DNA of 64,000 nucleotides from Gloeomargarita lithophora Alchichica-D10 (lineage in GTDB: Bacteria > Cyanobacteriota > Cyanobacteriia > Gloeomargaritales > Gloeomargaritaceae), in contig NZ_CP017675.1 in NCBI RefSeq assembly GCF_001870225.1, forward strand, positions 1,395,531 to 1,459,530. The letters run 5' to 3'. This document shows positions 1-7,480 of this stretch, piece after piece. Positions within the stretch are counted from its first letter, which is position 1. Every line of letters starts with the position of its first letter. Under the pieces are notes generated by a model that ran no database searches, was not told the origin of the DNA, and saw only the letters and a list, made by a program, of their open reading frames with translations. The position numbers were made by a program, and so were the translations under genes.

Positions 1-513
1 CCATACATAGAGGAATCCCCAGCCTGGGAATATGTAGATGGGGTTGCTATTCAAAAGCCAATGCCCAAAACTCGACACTCTTTTTTACAAAAGCGACTGT
101 TGACTGAGGTTGATAGTAATAGTAAAGCATACACAGCACTACCTGAACTGCGCTGCACTTTCGCTGGACGATCTGTTGTTCCTGATATTGCAGTAATTGC
201 ATGGAATCGAATTCAAGTGAACGAGGTGGGAGAGCCAGAGGATAATTTTATCGCAGCCCCTGATTGGTCAATCGAAATCCTTTCACCTGATCAGAAAGCG
301 AATCGCGTAATTGATAACCTTTTGCATTGCCTAAAACATGGTTGTCGGTTGGGGTGGATGCTTGATCCAGATGATTATTCTGTCCTGATTTTTGCTCCAC
401 ACCAAGAACCCAATGTTTGTAGAGGTATTTGCCAGCTTCAAGTACTGGAGGGAGTCCATTTAGAACTAACAGCCGAGCAAGTTTTTGCATGGCTGAAAAT
501 AGATAAGCGTTAA
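1..513 (+). CDS. Uma2 family (DUF820) putative endonuclease, 5' end outside window
   Basis: The frame is open from base 1, so the start lies upstream of the window. The visible part begins with PYIEESPAWEYVDG, which matches the start of the conserved Uma2 core, and continues through PDIAVIAW and the acidic IEILSPDQ segment. Uma2 proteins have a PD-(D/E)XK-like fold and are very common in cyanobacteria, but their cellular role is not established. An internal ATG at 61 would cut off the conserved N-terminal segment and is not the likely start. The gene precedes the CRISPR array and shares its orientation with nothing nearby. Family assignment is fairly sure; function is unknown. Confidence 0.75.
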   Translation, partial: PYIEESPAWEYVDGVAIQKPMPKTRHSFLQKRLLTEVDSNSKAYTALPELRCTFAGRSVVPDIAVIAWNRIQVNEVGEPEDNFIAAPDWSIEILSPDQKANRVIDNLLHCLKHGCRLGWMLDPDDYSVLIFAPHQEPNVCRGICQLQVLEGVHLELTAEQVFAWLKIDKR

Positions 514-549
514 TCCCTACAGGCAAAGAATATGATAGTTGCGGCGGCA

Positions 550-630
550 TAACAACCCCAATGCACCCGACTGCGGAGAAGTTGTCCGTGAGTGTTCAAG
601 TCTTTCTACAGCGGGTGAGTTTAGCCGTTA
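550..630. other. Imperfect long hairpin with attC-like ends
   Basis: TAAC (550) and CACCCG (564-569) on the left are matched by CGGGTG (612-617) and GTTA (627-630) on the right. This gives an imperfect palindrome with a loop of about 40 bases, between the Uma2 gene and the CRISPR array. The layout resembles an integron attC site, but the outer boxes fit the GTTRRRY consensus poorly and no integrase is present. It may simply be a dispersed cyanobacterial palindromic repeat. Confidence 0.3.
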
Positions 631-662
631 GCTGGCTTTGTCTTCCTTCGCGGGCACAATAT

Positions 663-817
663 GTTTCAATCCTCATTCACTCCCATAGTGAAGCGTGGCA
701 AAGCCATAGAATGAATGCAATCGCAAGCGACCTACGATGCACTCTACGACCTCAACCAGTTTCAATCCTCATTCACTCCCATAGCGAAGCGTGGCAAAGC
801 CATAGAATGAATGCAAT
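663..817. repeat. Two CRISPR repeats with a 22-nt loop insert
   Basis: Repeats at 663-721 and 759-817 are 59 nt long instead of 37. The TAAG of the loop is replaced by CATAG, a GAAGCGTGGCAAAGC core and a second CATAG. The two copies differ by one base (T versus C). The outer 21 and 12 nt match the normal repeat. The spacer between them (722-758) is 37 nt. The insert contains GGCAAAGCC, which could form a small hairpin of its own. Confidence 0.93.
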
Positions 818-947
818 CCTGGGTATTCCCGGCGGCTAGGGGCGGGCCAATGTTTCAATCCTCATTCACTCCTAAGAATGAATGCAATAGTCGGACTTTG
901 GGCTGGTCGCAAAAATTAAGGACGTTTCAATCCTCATTCACTCCTAA

Positions 948-1128
948 TGGGACTTTATAAGTTTTAAGCCCTAAAACAGGCTCAAGCTCAAGCAAGACAG
1001 GCAAAACACATCGGCAAGGTAATAATGGCTGGAACCCAGTCGCATCAAGAAAATATGCTGATCGAGGTAAAACAATTGCTGTGTCTAGGTCTGAGGCCGT
1101 TTAGGAGCCAGTTTCTCTCAAAGTCCCA
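948..1128. mobile_element. 181-bp inverted-repeat element inserted in CRISPR repeat 4
   Basis: Repeat 4 starts at 924, stops after CTCCTAA, and resumes as CTAAGAATGAATGCAAT at 1129. The intervening 181 bp begin TGGGACTTT and end AAAGTCCCA, perfect 9-bp inverted ends. They are flanked by a CTAA duplication at 944-947 and 1129-1132. Removing the element and one CTAA restores a perfect 37-nt repeat. A 4-bp target of the form YTAR is the preference known for the IS701 family, so an IS701-type non-autonomous derivative is possible. No transposase is encoded here. Confidence 0.82.
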
Positions 1129-3664
1129 CTAAGAATGAATGCAATATTTGGAGAACCTGGTGGGGCGCAGGACCAGGAGAGTTTCAATCCTCATTCACTC
1201 CTAAGAATGAATGCAATAATCAATCACCCGCCCGGTCGGACTGGGGAACACCAGTTTCAATCCTCATTCACTCCTAAGAATGAATGCAATTTTGCTTAGG
1301 CGGCCTACAGTTTCAGTTCATTAACGTTTCAATCCTCATTCACTCCTAAGAATGAATGCAATCAGCATTTCCCCGACCTCGTACAGCCGGTCAAAGGTGT
1401 TTCAATCCTCATTCACTCCTAAGAATGAATGCAATCCGGAGTTTAATAATACGGAATCCCTGCTCAATGTTTCAATCCTCATTCACTCCTAAGAATGAAT
1501 GCAATTCGGATTGCAATCCGATTGTCAACCTCCTGCTACCGTTTCAATCCTCATTCACTCCTAAGAATGAATGCAATAATACCCCAACTCAAACCATCAC
1601 CGAGACTCCCAGCGTTTCAATCCTCATTCACTCCTAAGAATGAATGCAATATTTCCCGCCGTTTTGATCCTGATAATCCACATTGTTTCAATCCTCATTC
1701 ACTCCTAAGAATGAATGCAATCGTTATGGCGGTTCGTTCCCCACCGGCCAGGTAATGTTTCAATCCTCATTCACTCCTAAGAATGAATGCAATAACGCGC
1801 AATTTATGCCCCGCCGATATTAGGGGTTTCAATCCTCATTCACTCCTAAGAATGAATGCAATTCAGAAATTTCCATGGCTTCCTCCTGGTAGTCAACTAG
1901 TTTCAATCCTCATTCACTCCTAAGAATGAATGCAATGATCCAGACATGAACGAAAAATCGTTGGCGAACCTGTTTCAATCCTCATTCACTCCTAAGAATG
2001 AATGCAATTCCCTAACGGCAACGGGCACGTTGGCCTTGGCCGTTTCAATCCTCATTCACTCCTAAGAATGAATGCAATCCCTACCAGACTATAAAGGGGT
2101 GGAACTGTATTGTTTCAATCCTCATTCACTCCTAAGAATGAATGCAATAGTGGATTCCCGCACAATCACCCCATCACTGGTAGGTTTCAATCCTCATTCA
2201 CTCCTAAGAATGAATGCAATATATCGGGTCATTATTGGCGGTGCCAATGCTGAGCGTTTCAATCCTCATTCACTCCTAAGAATGAATGCAATTCATTGTT
2301 GAAAACGATAAACCCGGTCCCGATGTTTCAATCCTCATTCACTCCTAAGAATGAATGCAATGCCACTACGCCGGGGCATCCCGTGATCTGGTGGTGCCTG
2401 TTTCAATCCTCATTCACTCCTAAGAATGAATGCAATATTTTTGAAGCGGTTTTCTTGCGGTTCTACCACATGTTTCAATCCTCATTCACTCCTAAGAATG
2501 AATGCAATTTTCTAAAACTTGTTCAATCAGGTTTAGTTTATCGTTTCAATCCTCATTCACTCCTAAGAATGAATGCAATCCTGGCGGCGACCACGGAGGT
2601 GGTGGTCGGTGGGGTGTTTCAATCCTCATTCACTCCTAAGAATGAATGCAATCTTAATTGAACTGGCGCTGAAACTGCACGACGCAGTTTCAATCCTCAT
2701 TCACTCCTAAGAATGAATGCAATCTGGTGCAACGGTGCGCCAGATAGCCGGATTCGTAAGTTTCAATCCTCATTCACTCCTAAGAATGAATGCAATACGG
2801 GGTGCGATCCCTATCAACCTGACTAGGTTAAGGTTTCAATCCTCATTCACTCCTAAGAATGAATGCAATATTATGCCAGCGTTTGAGTGTTGGCAAGCAA
2901 TATATTGTTTCAATCCTCATTCACTCCTAAGAATGAATGCAATAAAGTGGAACCCACTTTCACCTGTATCCCTCAACGGTTTCAATCCTCATTCACTCCT
3001 AAGAATGAATGCAATCCAAAAGTATCCCTTAATATACCTCGCAAATCTTAGTTTCAATCCTCATTCACTCCTAAGAATGAATGCAATGCGAGGCCAGGGC
3101 AGATAGCACGATTTCCAAAGTGGTTTCAATCCTCATTCACTCCTAAGAATGAATGCAATCATATCACCATCCCTTCCTCTTCCTCATTCGAAGGGTTTCA
3201 ATCCTCATTCACTCCTAAGAATGAATGCAATGCGGGGCACGGGAGCCTCAATCGCATCATTCACCAACGTTTCAATCCTCATTCACTCCTAAGAATGAAT
3301 GCAATCTGATCCCAGGATTTGGCAGATTCCGCCGCCTTGTGTTTCAATCCTCATTCACTCCTAAGAATGAATGCAATAGTTCCCCCTGCCAATGGACTTT
3401 CAATTCTCTATGTTTCAATCCTCATTCACTCCTAAGAATGAATGCAATGGGTAACACACCGCTGACTCCGATAGGCATAGGAGTTTCAATCCTCATTCAC
3501 TCCTAAGAATGAATGCAATGTATGGCCTGCGGGTACAGGTCTTTTTGCAATATGGTTTCAATCCTCATTCACTCCTAAGAATGAATGCAATGACCATACC
3601 ACCATCGTAAGTGTCCCCCACCATCGTGTTTCAATCCTCATTCACTCCTAAGAATGAATGCAAT

Positions 3665-3835
3665 GGCACATACTATAACACACGATGGGGTAAGGGTTTG
3701 AAGCGTTAGATGGCGAACCCTGTATTTTCTCTCGATTTGGATCAAAAGATTTTCCCCAAAAAACGTCTCAAACCTCGACTGCATAGGCATTTGCGAACCT
3801 CTCAGTAAAATTAGCATCGCTAGGGGTTCGCCATG
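3665..3835 (-). promoter_or_regulatory. CRISPR leader
   Basis: About 170 bp separate the last repeat from the cas2 stop, on the side from which the array must be transcribed if crRNAs end in ATTGAAAC. The stretch is A/T-rich. A short motif recurs in it: GGCGAACCC at 3712-3720, TGCGAACCT at 3792-3800, and the inverted form AGGGGTTCGCC at 3822-3832, directly beside the cas2 stop. Leader assignment rests on position and repeat polarity. The exact promoter was not identified. Confidence 0.7.
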
Positions 3836-4135
3836 TTAAATAATCAGTGGGTCATCAAAGTCAACAAAAGTATCAACACCAAACGATTCAACACAGTTTT
3901 CCCTACCTCCAAGGAGTTTGTAAAATCTGATGCTATCTTGATTTGGCTTAATAATTTTATACAGACGATGAGAGAGCTTTTCATACTGGCTCTGAGTCAC
4001 TCGACACTCAAATACCGATTTTTGTACCCTTTGACCATAATCTTGACAAGCAATCGCCACTTTTCTCAAACGCTTTCTTCCTTCAGATGTCTCTGTATTT
4101 ACATCATAAGTTACAAGAATATCAAAGCGAGACAT
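3836..4135 (-). CDS. cas2: CRISPR-associated endonuclease Cas2
   Basis: The 99-residue product has the Cas2 ferredoxin-like start (FDILVTYDVNTE, with the conserved aspartate at about residue 11) and the VQKSVFEC segment near residues 37-44. With Cas1 it forms the integrase complex that inserts new spacers at the leader end of the array. It is the last gene of the minus-strand cas operon, 5 bp after cas1, and its stop lies at the edge of the leader. Length and sequence fit the type I-C Cas2 group. No defect is visible. Confidence 0.96.
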   Translation of the reverse strand: MSRFDILVTYDVNTETSEGRKRLRKVAIACQDYGQRVQKSVFECRVTQSQYEKLSHRLYKIIKPNQDSIRFYKLLGGRENCVESFGVDTFVDFDDPLII

Positions 4136-4140
4136 GGTAA

Positions 4141-5169
4141 TTAGCGCAGGATAAATGGCTGGTACGCAGGTGTATCCCCCCTAATATAACGAGCAAGAAG
4201 TCTAGCCTGCACATGAGGGACAAGACCCAAAGGAATTTTCTCTTTCAACAGCAGATGAGGTACTTCTTCTTGTTTACGTTTTTGATAGGCAGTCAGAAAG
4301 GTTTTACGTCCATTTTCTGTTAAATAAACCGCACCTCCAGGACGGTCAATAAAATCATCGGGTTTAATTTGATTACGATTAATCACCGTAAGAACAAAAC
4401 GATCCCCAAGAATGACTCTAAATTCTTCCATTAAATCTAAAGCCAGAGCAGGTCTGCCAGACCGAATTGTGTGCAAAAAACCAACTTGCGGGTCTAATCC
4501 TACACCCTCGCAGGCGGCAATACATTCATTTGCCAATAAAGTATAAGCGAATGAAAGCAAGGCATTGATGGGGTCTTTAGGAGGTCTTTTAGAACGTTCT
4601 GTAAAACTAAAAACATCTCGATTAGAGCGAATCATGTGAGAAAAAACAGCAAAGTAAGACTTGGCCGCATAACCTTCTATACCTCTGAGTTGATCCAGAT
4701 CATTTGCGTTTTGACAATTGTGGATAGATTGGCGATACAACTCTGCACATTCATTCAGAGGAATTTGGTCGCTATCACCCTTGGCCTCACGACCAGCCCT
4801 TTGTAAAACATGACGAGTATTCTGTAATTTTCCTGCGAGCATATATTTAGCAGTATCAAGAGTACCTTGGTCATTCTGGGATAAGCAAAATTGCGCCCGT
4901 CTCAGCAATACATTCCCAGTTGTTTTCCCCGAAAGACGGGCTTGAAATGTACCATACTCGGATAACCAGATGACATCTCGACCATCTGCGGCACAACGAT
5001 GAATCAGAAATGGGCTAATGGAAACATTACCAAAGAGGACAATTCCGCCTAAATGATGTAAAGGAAATTGATGATTTCGCTCTTCTGTTTTGATTTTCAA
5101 AGTTTCATGATCTAAGTGTAAATATGCTCCATGAGTTTGGATGTAAAGAGTATTAAGTACAACTTTCAT
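4141..5169 (-). CDS. cas1: CRISPR-associated integrase Cas1 (type I-C)
   Basis: The 342-residue protein starts MKVVLNTLYIQTHGAYLHLD and continues with the LGGIVLFGNVSISP segment usual for Cas1c. The C-terminal half has the helical integrase core, including NECIAACEGVGLDPQVGFLH, which holds the conserved acidic and histidine metal ligands. It inserts protospacer DNA into the array together with Cas2, and in I-C systems Cas4 joins the complex. It overlaps the cas4 stop by 4 bp, which suggests translational coupling. It appears intact. Confidence 0.96.
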   Translation of the reverse strand: MKVVLNTLYIQTHGAYLHLDHETLKIKTEERNHQFPLHHLGGIVLFGNVSISPFLIHRCAADGRDVIWLSEYGTFQARLSGKTTGNVLLRRAQFCLSQNDQGTLDTAKYMLAGKLQNTRHVLQRAGREAKGDSDQIPLNECAELYRQSIHNCQNANDLDQLRGIEGYAAKSYFAVFSHMIRSNRDVFSFTERSKRPPKDPINALLSFAYTLLANECIAACEGVGLDPQVGFLHTIRSGRPALALDLMEEFRVILGDRFVLTVINRNQIKPDDFIDRPGGAVYLTENGRKTFLTAYQKRKQEEVPHLLLKEKIPLGLVPHVQARLLARYIRGDTPAYQPFILR

Positions 5170-5795
5170 TCGTCCTCCACAGAAAAAAGATTAAAACTTG
5201 GATTAGCAGAATCCTGAACAACATAGGGCATACACGCATCAATCAGTGAACAATCAGGACAACGCTTGTCAGCTACAGGATTAGGTGTTATTTCCCGTTG
5301 ACGTAAATCTCTAATTTTGTTGGCAGTTGCGATGACTTCATTTCTGATAGTATTACAAAAAATCACCTCACGTCTTCTGCGAGAAGCATGGTGAAAAATA
5401 GCTCCTTTAGGGATAGTAGTTTTTAGCATTTCTTCTAAACACATTGCCTGAGCGCAAAGCTGAACTTCATCAGCTAGACGAGGTTTCTTTGATCCTGATT
5501 TATATTCAACCGGATAAATTAAACCATCATCATGAAATTCAACTAAATCAGCGATTCCAGTCAATCCTATCCCGTGATGCCAAACAGGTAAACTACGCTC
5601 TACCCTAACACCTTCAATCAAATCATCATCGGGGGTATTAACAATTTCATGTACCCGTTGTCCGCGCAGAGTAAATAGATTTTCCTCCCAGACTTGTTCA
5701 AGATGAATTAATGCCCACTGTCGAGAACAAAACACAAAATGCTGAAGTTCACTGAGCATAATGTAATCATCAACTTCCATTCTCATTGACCTCAA
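5166..5795 (-). CDS. cas4: CRISPR-associated exonuclease Cas4
   Basis: Cas4 selects and trims protospacers by their PAM during adaptation. The 209-residue product has the RecB-like nuclease core (TGIADLVEF, YPVEYKSGSKK) and four cysteines placed for an Fe-S cluster: FCSRQWA near residue 23 and CPDCSLIDAC near 180. Three in-frame methionines lie in the first six codons. The first overlaps the end of the upstream Uma2 gene by 26 bp, and a start at the later ATGs shortens that overlap slightly. It is coupled to cas1 by a 4-bp overlap. Confidence 0.95.
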   Translation of the reverse strand: MRSMRMEVDDYIMLSELQHFVFCSRQWALIHLEQVWEENLFTLRGQRVHEIVNTPDDDLIEGVRVERSLPVWHHGIGLTGIADLVEFHDDGLIYPVEYKSGSKKPRLADEVQLCAQAMCLEEMLKTTIPKGAIFHHASRRRREVIFCNTIRNEVIATANKIRDLRQREITPNPVADKRCPDCSLIDACMPYVVQDSANPSFNLFSVEDE

Positions 5796-6363
5796 ACTCT
5801 ACCCTGTCATAAATGTCTGTCACAGCTAGATTACTGTTAATCGCTGTAAATTCAATTACTTCTGTGGGTGAGATATATTCTTGGAATTCCCACTTTCTCT
5901 CATTGAGTTTAGAATAATGCTGTACTGAATAGGAATACTGATCAACTAATAAATACTCCTGAAGTGATGGTATTGATCTATAAAATTGAAACTTTTGACC
6001 CCGATCATAGTTAGCCGTAGATTCTGATAATACTTCTACAACCATTACCGGATTAGTAATCGTATCTTTGCGCCCTTCCTGAAGCATAAAATTACCACTG
6101 ATGACCATTATATCGGGGTAGGTATAAATTTTATAATCGGGTATCCAAAGCCGTTGGTCAGTAACGAATACTTGGTAGCCTTGAGTCTTGAGGGCAAAGT
6201 GCAGAATACTGGCAAGGTTGAGAATGATCAGATTGTGATTCGGCATTCCTCCAGGCATAGGGATTATTGCTCCATTGATGTATTCGTTTCGGGTTTCTGA
6301 TGCGATTTCCAGGGCTAGATATTCCTCTGGCGTATAAGTACGGCTGGTAACTTGAGCAATCAT
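5770..6363 (-). CDS. Uma2 family protein embedded in the cas operon
   Basis: The 197-residue product has a standard Uma2 core: TPEEYLALE at the start, NEYINGAIIPMPGG, YTYPDIMVI, and MVVEVLSEST followed by a conserved tyrosine/arginine segment (NYDRGQKFQFYR). It lies between cas7 and cas4 in the same orientation and overlaps cas4 by about 26 bp, so it is probably cotranscribed with the adaptation genes. The gap upstream to cas7 contains a dispersed repeat element (6399-6510). Uma2 is not a standard component of I-C loci. It is either a passenger or a locally recruited nuclease-like accessory, and the sequence alone does not decide. Confidence 0.85.
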   Translation of the reverse strand: MIAQVTSRTYTPEEYLALEIASETRNEYINGAIIPMPGGMPNHNLIILNLASILHFALKTQGYQVFVTDQRLWIPDYKIYTYPDIMVISGNFMLQEGRKDTITNPVMVVEVLSESTANYDRGQKFQFYRSIPSLQEYLLVDQYSYSVQHYSKLNERKWEFQEYISPTEVIEFTAINSNLAVTDIYDRVEFEVNENGS

Positions 6364-6398
6364 TGCTTTATCTCCTATAAGATTTTACCTATTATTTT

Positions 6399-6510
6399 AG
6401 GACACCTCTATTTATTTGCACCCACAAAAAGTTATCTCGCTGGAATGCCGGTATTACCGAGAACCAGGGATGGGGGCGGTGCCCCTGCGACCTATTTTTA
6501 GAGGTGTCCT
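6399..6510. mobile_element. MITE-like dispersed element, type A copy 1
   Basis: This 112-bp non-coding element has perfect 12-bp inverted ends, AGGACACCTCTA and TAGAGGTGTCCT, and a GC-rich core, GGGGGCGGTGCCCC, that can form a hairpin. It lies between the Uma2 gene and cas7. Related copies occur near 29.0, 30.7, 41.5, 49.3 and 58.5 kb. The flanks are A/T-rich and a target duplication is not clear. Confidence 0.85.
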
Positions 6511-6571
6511 TTAGTACAAGAAAGAGTCTCGACATGGGGAGGTCAAGACTCTCTCAGATTTAGTTCATATC

Positions 6572-7480
6572 TTAAAAAACCAGCTTTTTCAGGGTGATAC
6601 CATTGAAGTTAGGTTCATCAATCGTCACCTGGTAGTCACTAAATTGGCGGGGGGCATCAACTCCTTCTTTTCTCTGAATCCTAGTAGTGATATGTTCAAA
6701 TAATCGGTGAGCAGGGGCATTACCGTATTTATTGTCATGGGTGAAGACGTATAATCCTCGACAATTCAAACTTCGGCCACTACTTCGATCCATATCCCAG
6801 CAGTCAGCAAGTGCCGTCCATAATAACTTGAGGTCTTCACTTGTTAAACTTTCTGGCGCCCGATGAGGACTATAGGTAATGTAGGCTCGATACAGCCCAT
6901 AGGGGATTAGTTCTTTCTTTCCCATCGTCTTTTGGTCTTTGCCTTCTTGGAGATTAGAGCTTGCACATCTAGTAATAGTCATAGTCATTGGCAGAATGGG
7001 ATCAATACTGCGGGCAATACTAATTTGTACTGGCCCCCACACTTGACCTGCCCGTAATTCAGATTCCAAAACACCCCCAAATAATCGCAAATCCCAGTAC
7101 CTTGCTTGCAGCCAGGCTGATAGTTGAAGTTGTTCCTCCCGCTTTGGGGAAGTTTTCTTTACTTTTGTGATTTTTAGAGCATCAAAGGCTGGCTCAAAAC
7201 GATCACGCAATACTGCCCCATCTTCAATGAGAATATGTAACCCTTCTTCCCCTTCTCCAACTACTTGAACATAGTTGCGTAACTTGCGTTTGATACACGA
7301 ATCAGTCATCAATCCCTGCCTAGTTTCAGGGTCAATGCGCGGTTGATTGCCTGCATCGGGATCACCGTTGGGGTTGCCATCGGTAATATCAATCAAAAGT
7401 ACGGCATCATGGCGTTTCTTGGGATCAAGATATGCGTCCAAAGTGGTAGATTTATTTTCTGAAATAATTGGTGTAGTCAT
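6572..7480 (-). CDS. cas7: Cascade backbone protein Cas7 (Csd2, type I-C)
   Basis: Cas7 subunits polymerise along the crRNA spacer to form the backbone of the I-C effector. The 302-residue protein has the typical start of Csd2 (LLIDITDGNPNGDPDAGNQPR near residues 28-48). The middle region contains FGGVLESE and the conserved GPVQISIARSIDPI stretch. It overlaps the end of cas8c by 4 bp. The start and end look complete. Confidence 0.95.
   Translation of the reverse strand: MTTPIISENKSTTLDAYLDPKKRHDAVLLIDITDGNPNGDPDAGNQPRIDPETRQGLMTDSCIKRKLRNYVQVVGEGEEGLHILIEDGAVLRDRFEPAFDALKITKVKKTSPKREEQLQLSAWLQARYWDLRLFGGVLESELRAGQVWGPVQISIARSIDPILPMTMTITRCASSNLQEGKDQKTMGKKELIPYGLYRAYITYSPHRAPESLTSEDLKLLWTALADCWDMDRSSGRSLNCRGLYVFTHDNKYGNAPAHRLFEHITTRIQRKEGVDAPRQFSDYQVTIDEPNFNGITLKKLVF

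Larger units (their letters stand above)
663..3664 (-). CRISPR. CRISPR array, 39 repeats and 38 spacers (type I-C)
   Basis: The 37-nt repeat reads GTTTCAATCC...AATGCAAT on the plus strand, so the transcribed minus-strand repeat ends in GGATTGAAAC, as expected for crRNAs of this group. CATTCA and TGAATG inside it can form the repeat hairpin. I counted 39 repeat starts from 663 to 3628. Spacers are mostly 33-37 nt, with extremes of about 32 and 38. The leader and newest end are inferred to be on the right, next to cas2. Repeats 5-39 are essentially identical, while repeats 1, 2 and 4 at the old left end carry insertions. Apparent proteins with repeating FNPHSLL or FQSSFTP motifs are translations of the repeats and are not genes. 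Confidence 0.99.

Noticed and set aside
248-550. Minus-strand open frame opposite the first Uma2 gene
   Set aside because: It is antisense to a conserved protein and shows no family features.
561-3506. Open frames with repeated MNAI, FNPHSLL or FQSSFTP motifs
   Set aside because: They are translations of the CRISPR repeat; the motif period equals the repeat-spacer period and no frame has a ribosome site or homology.
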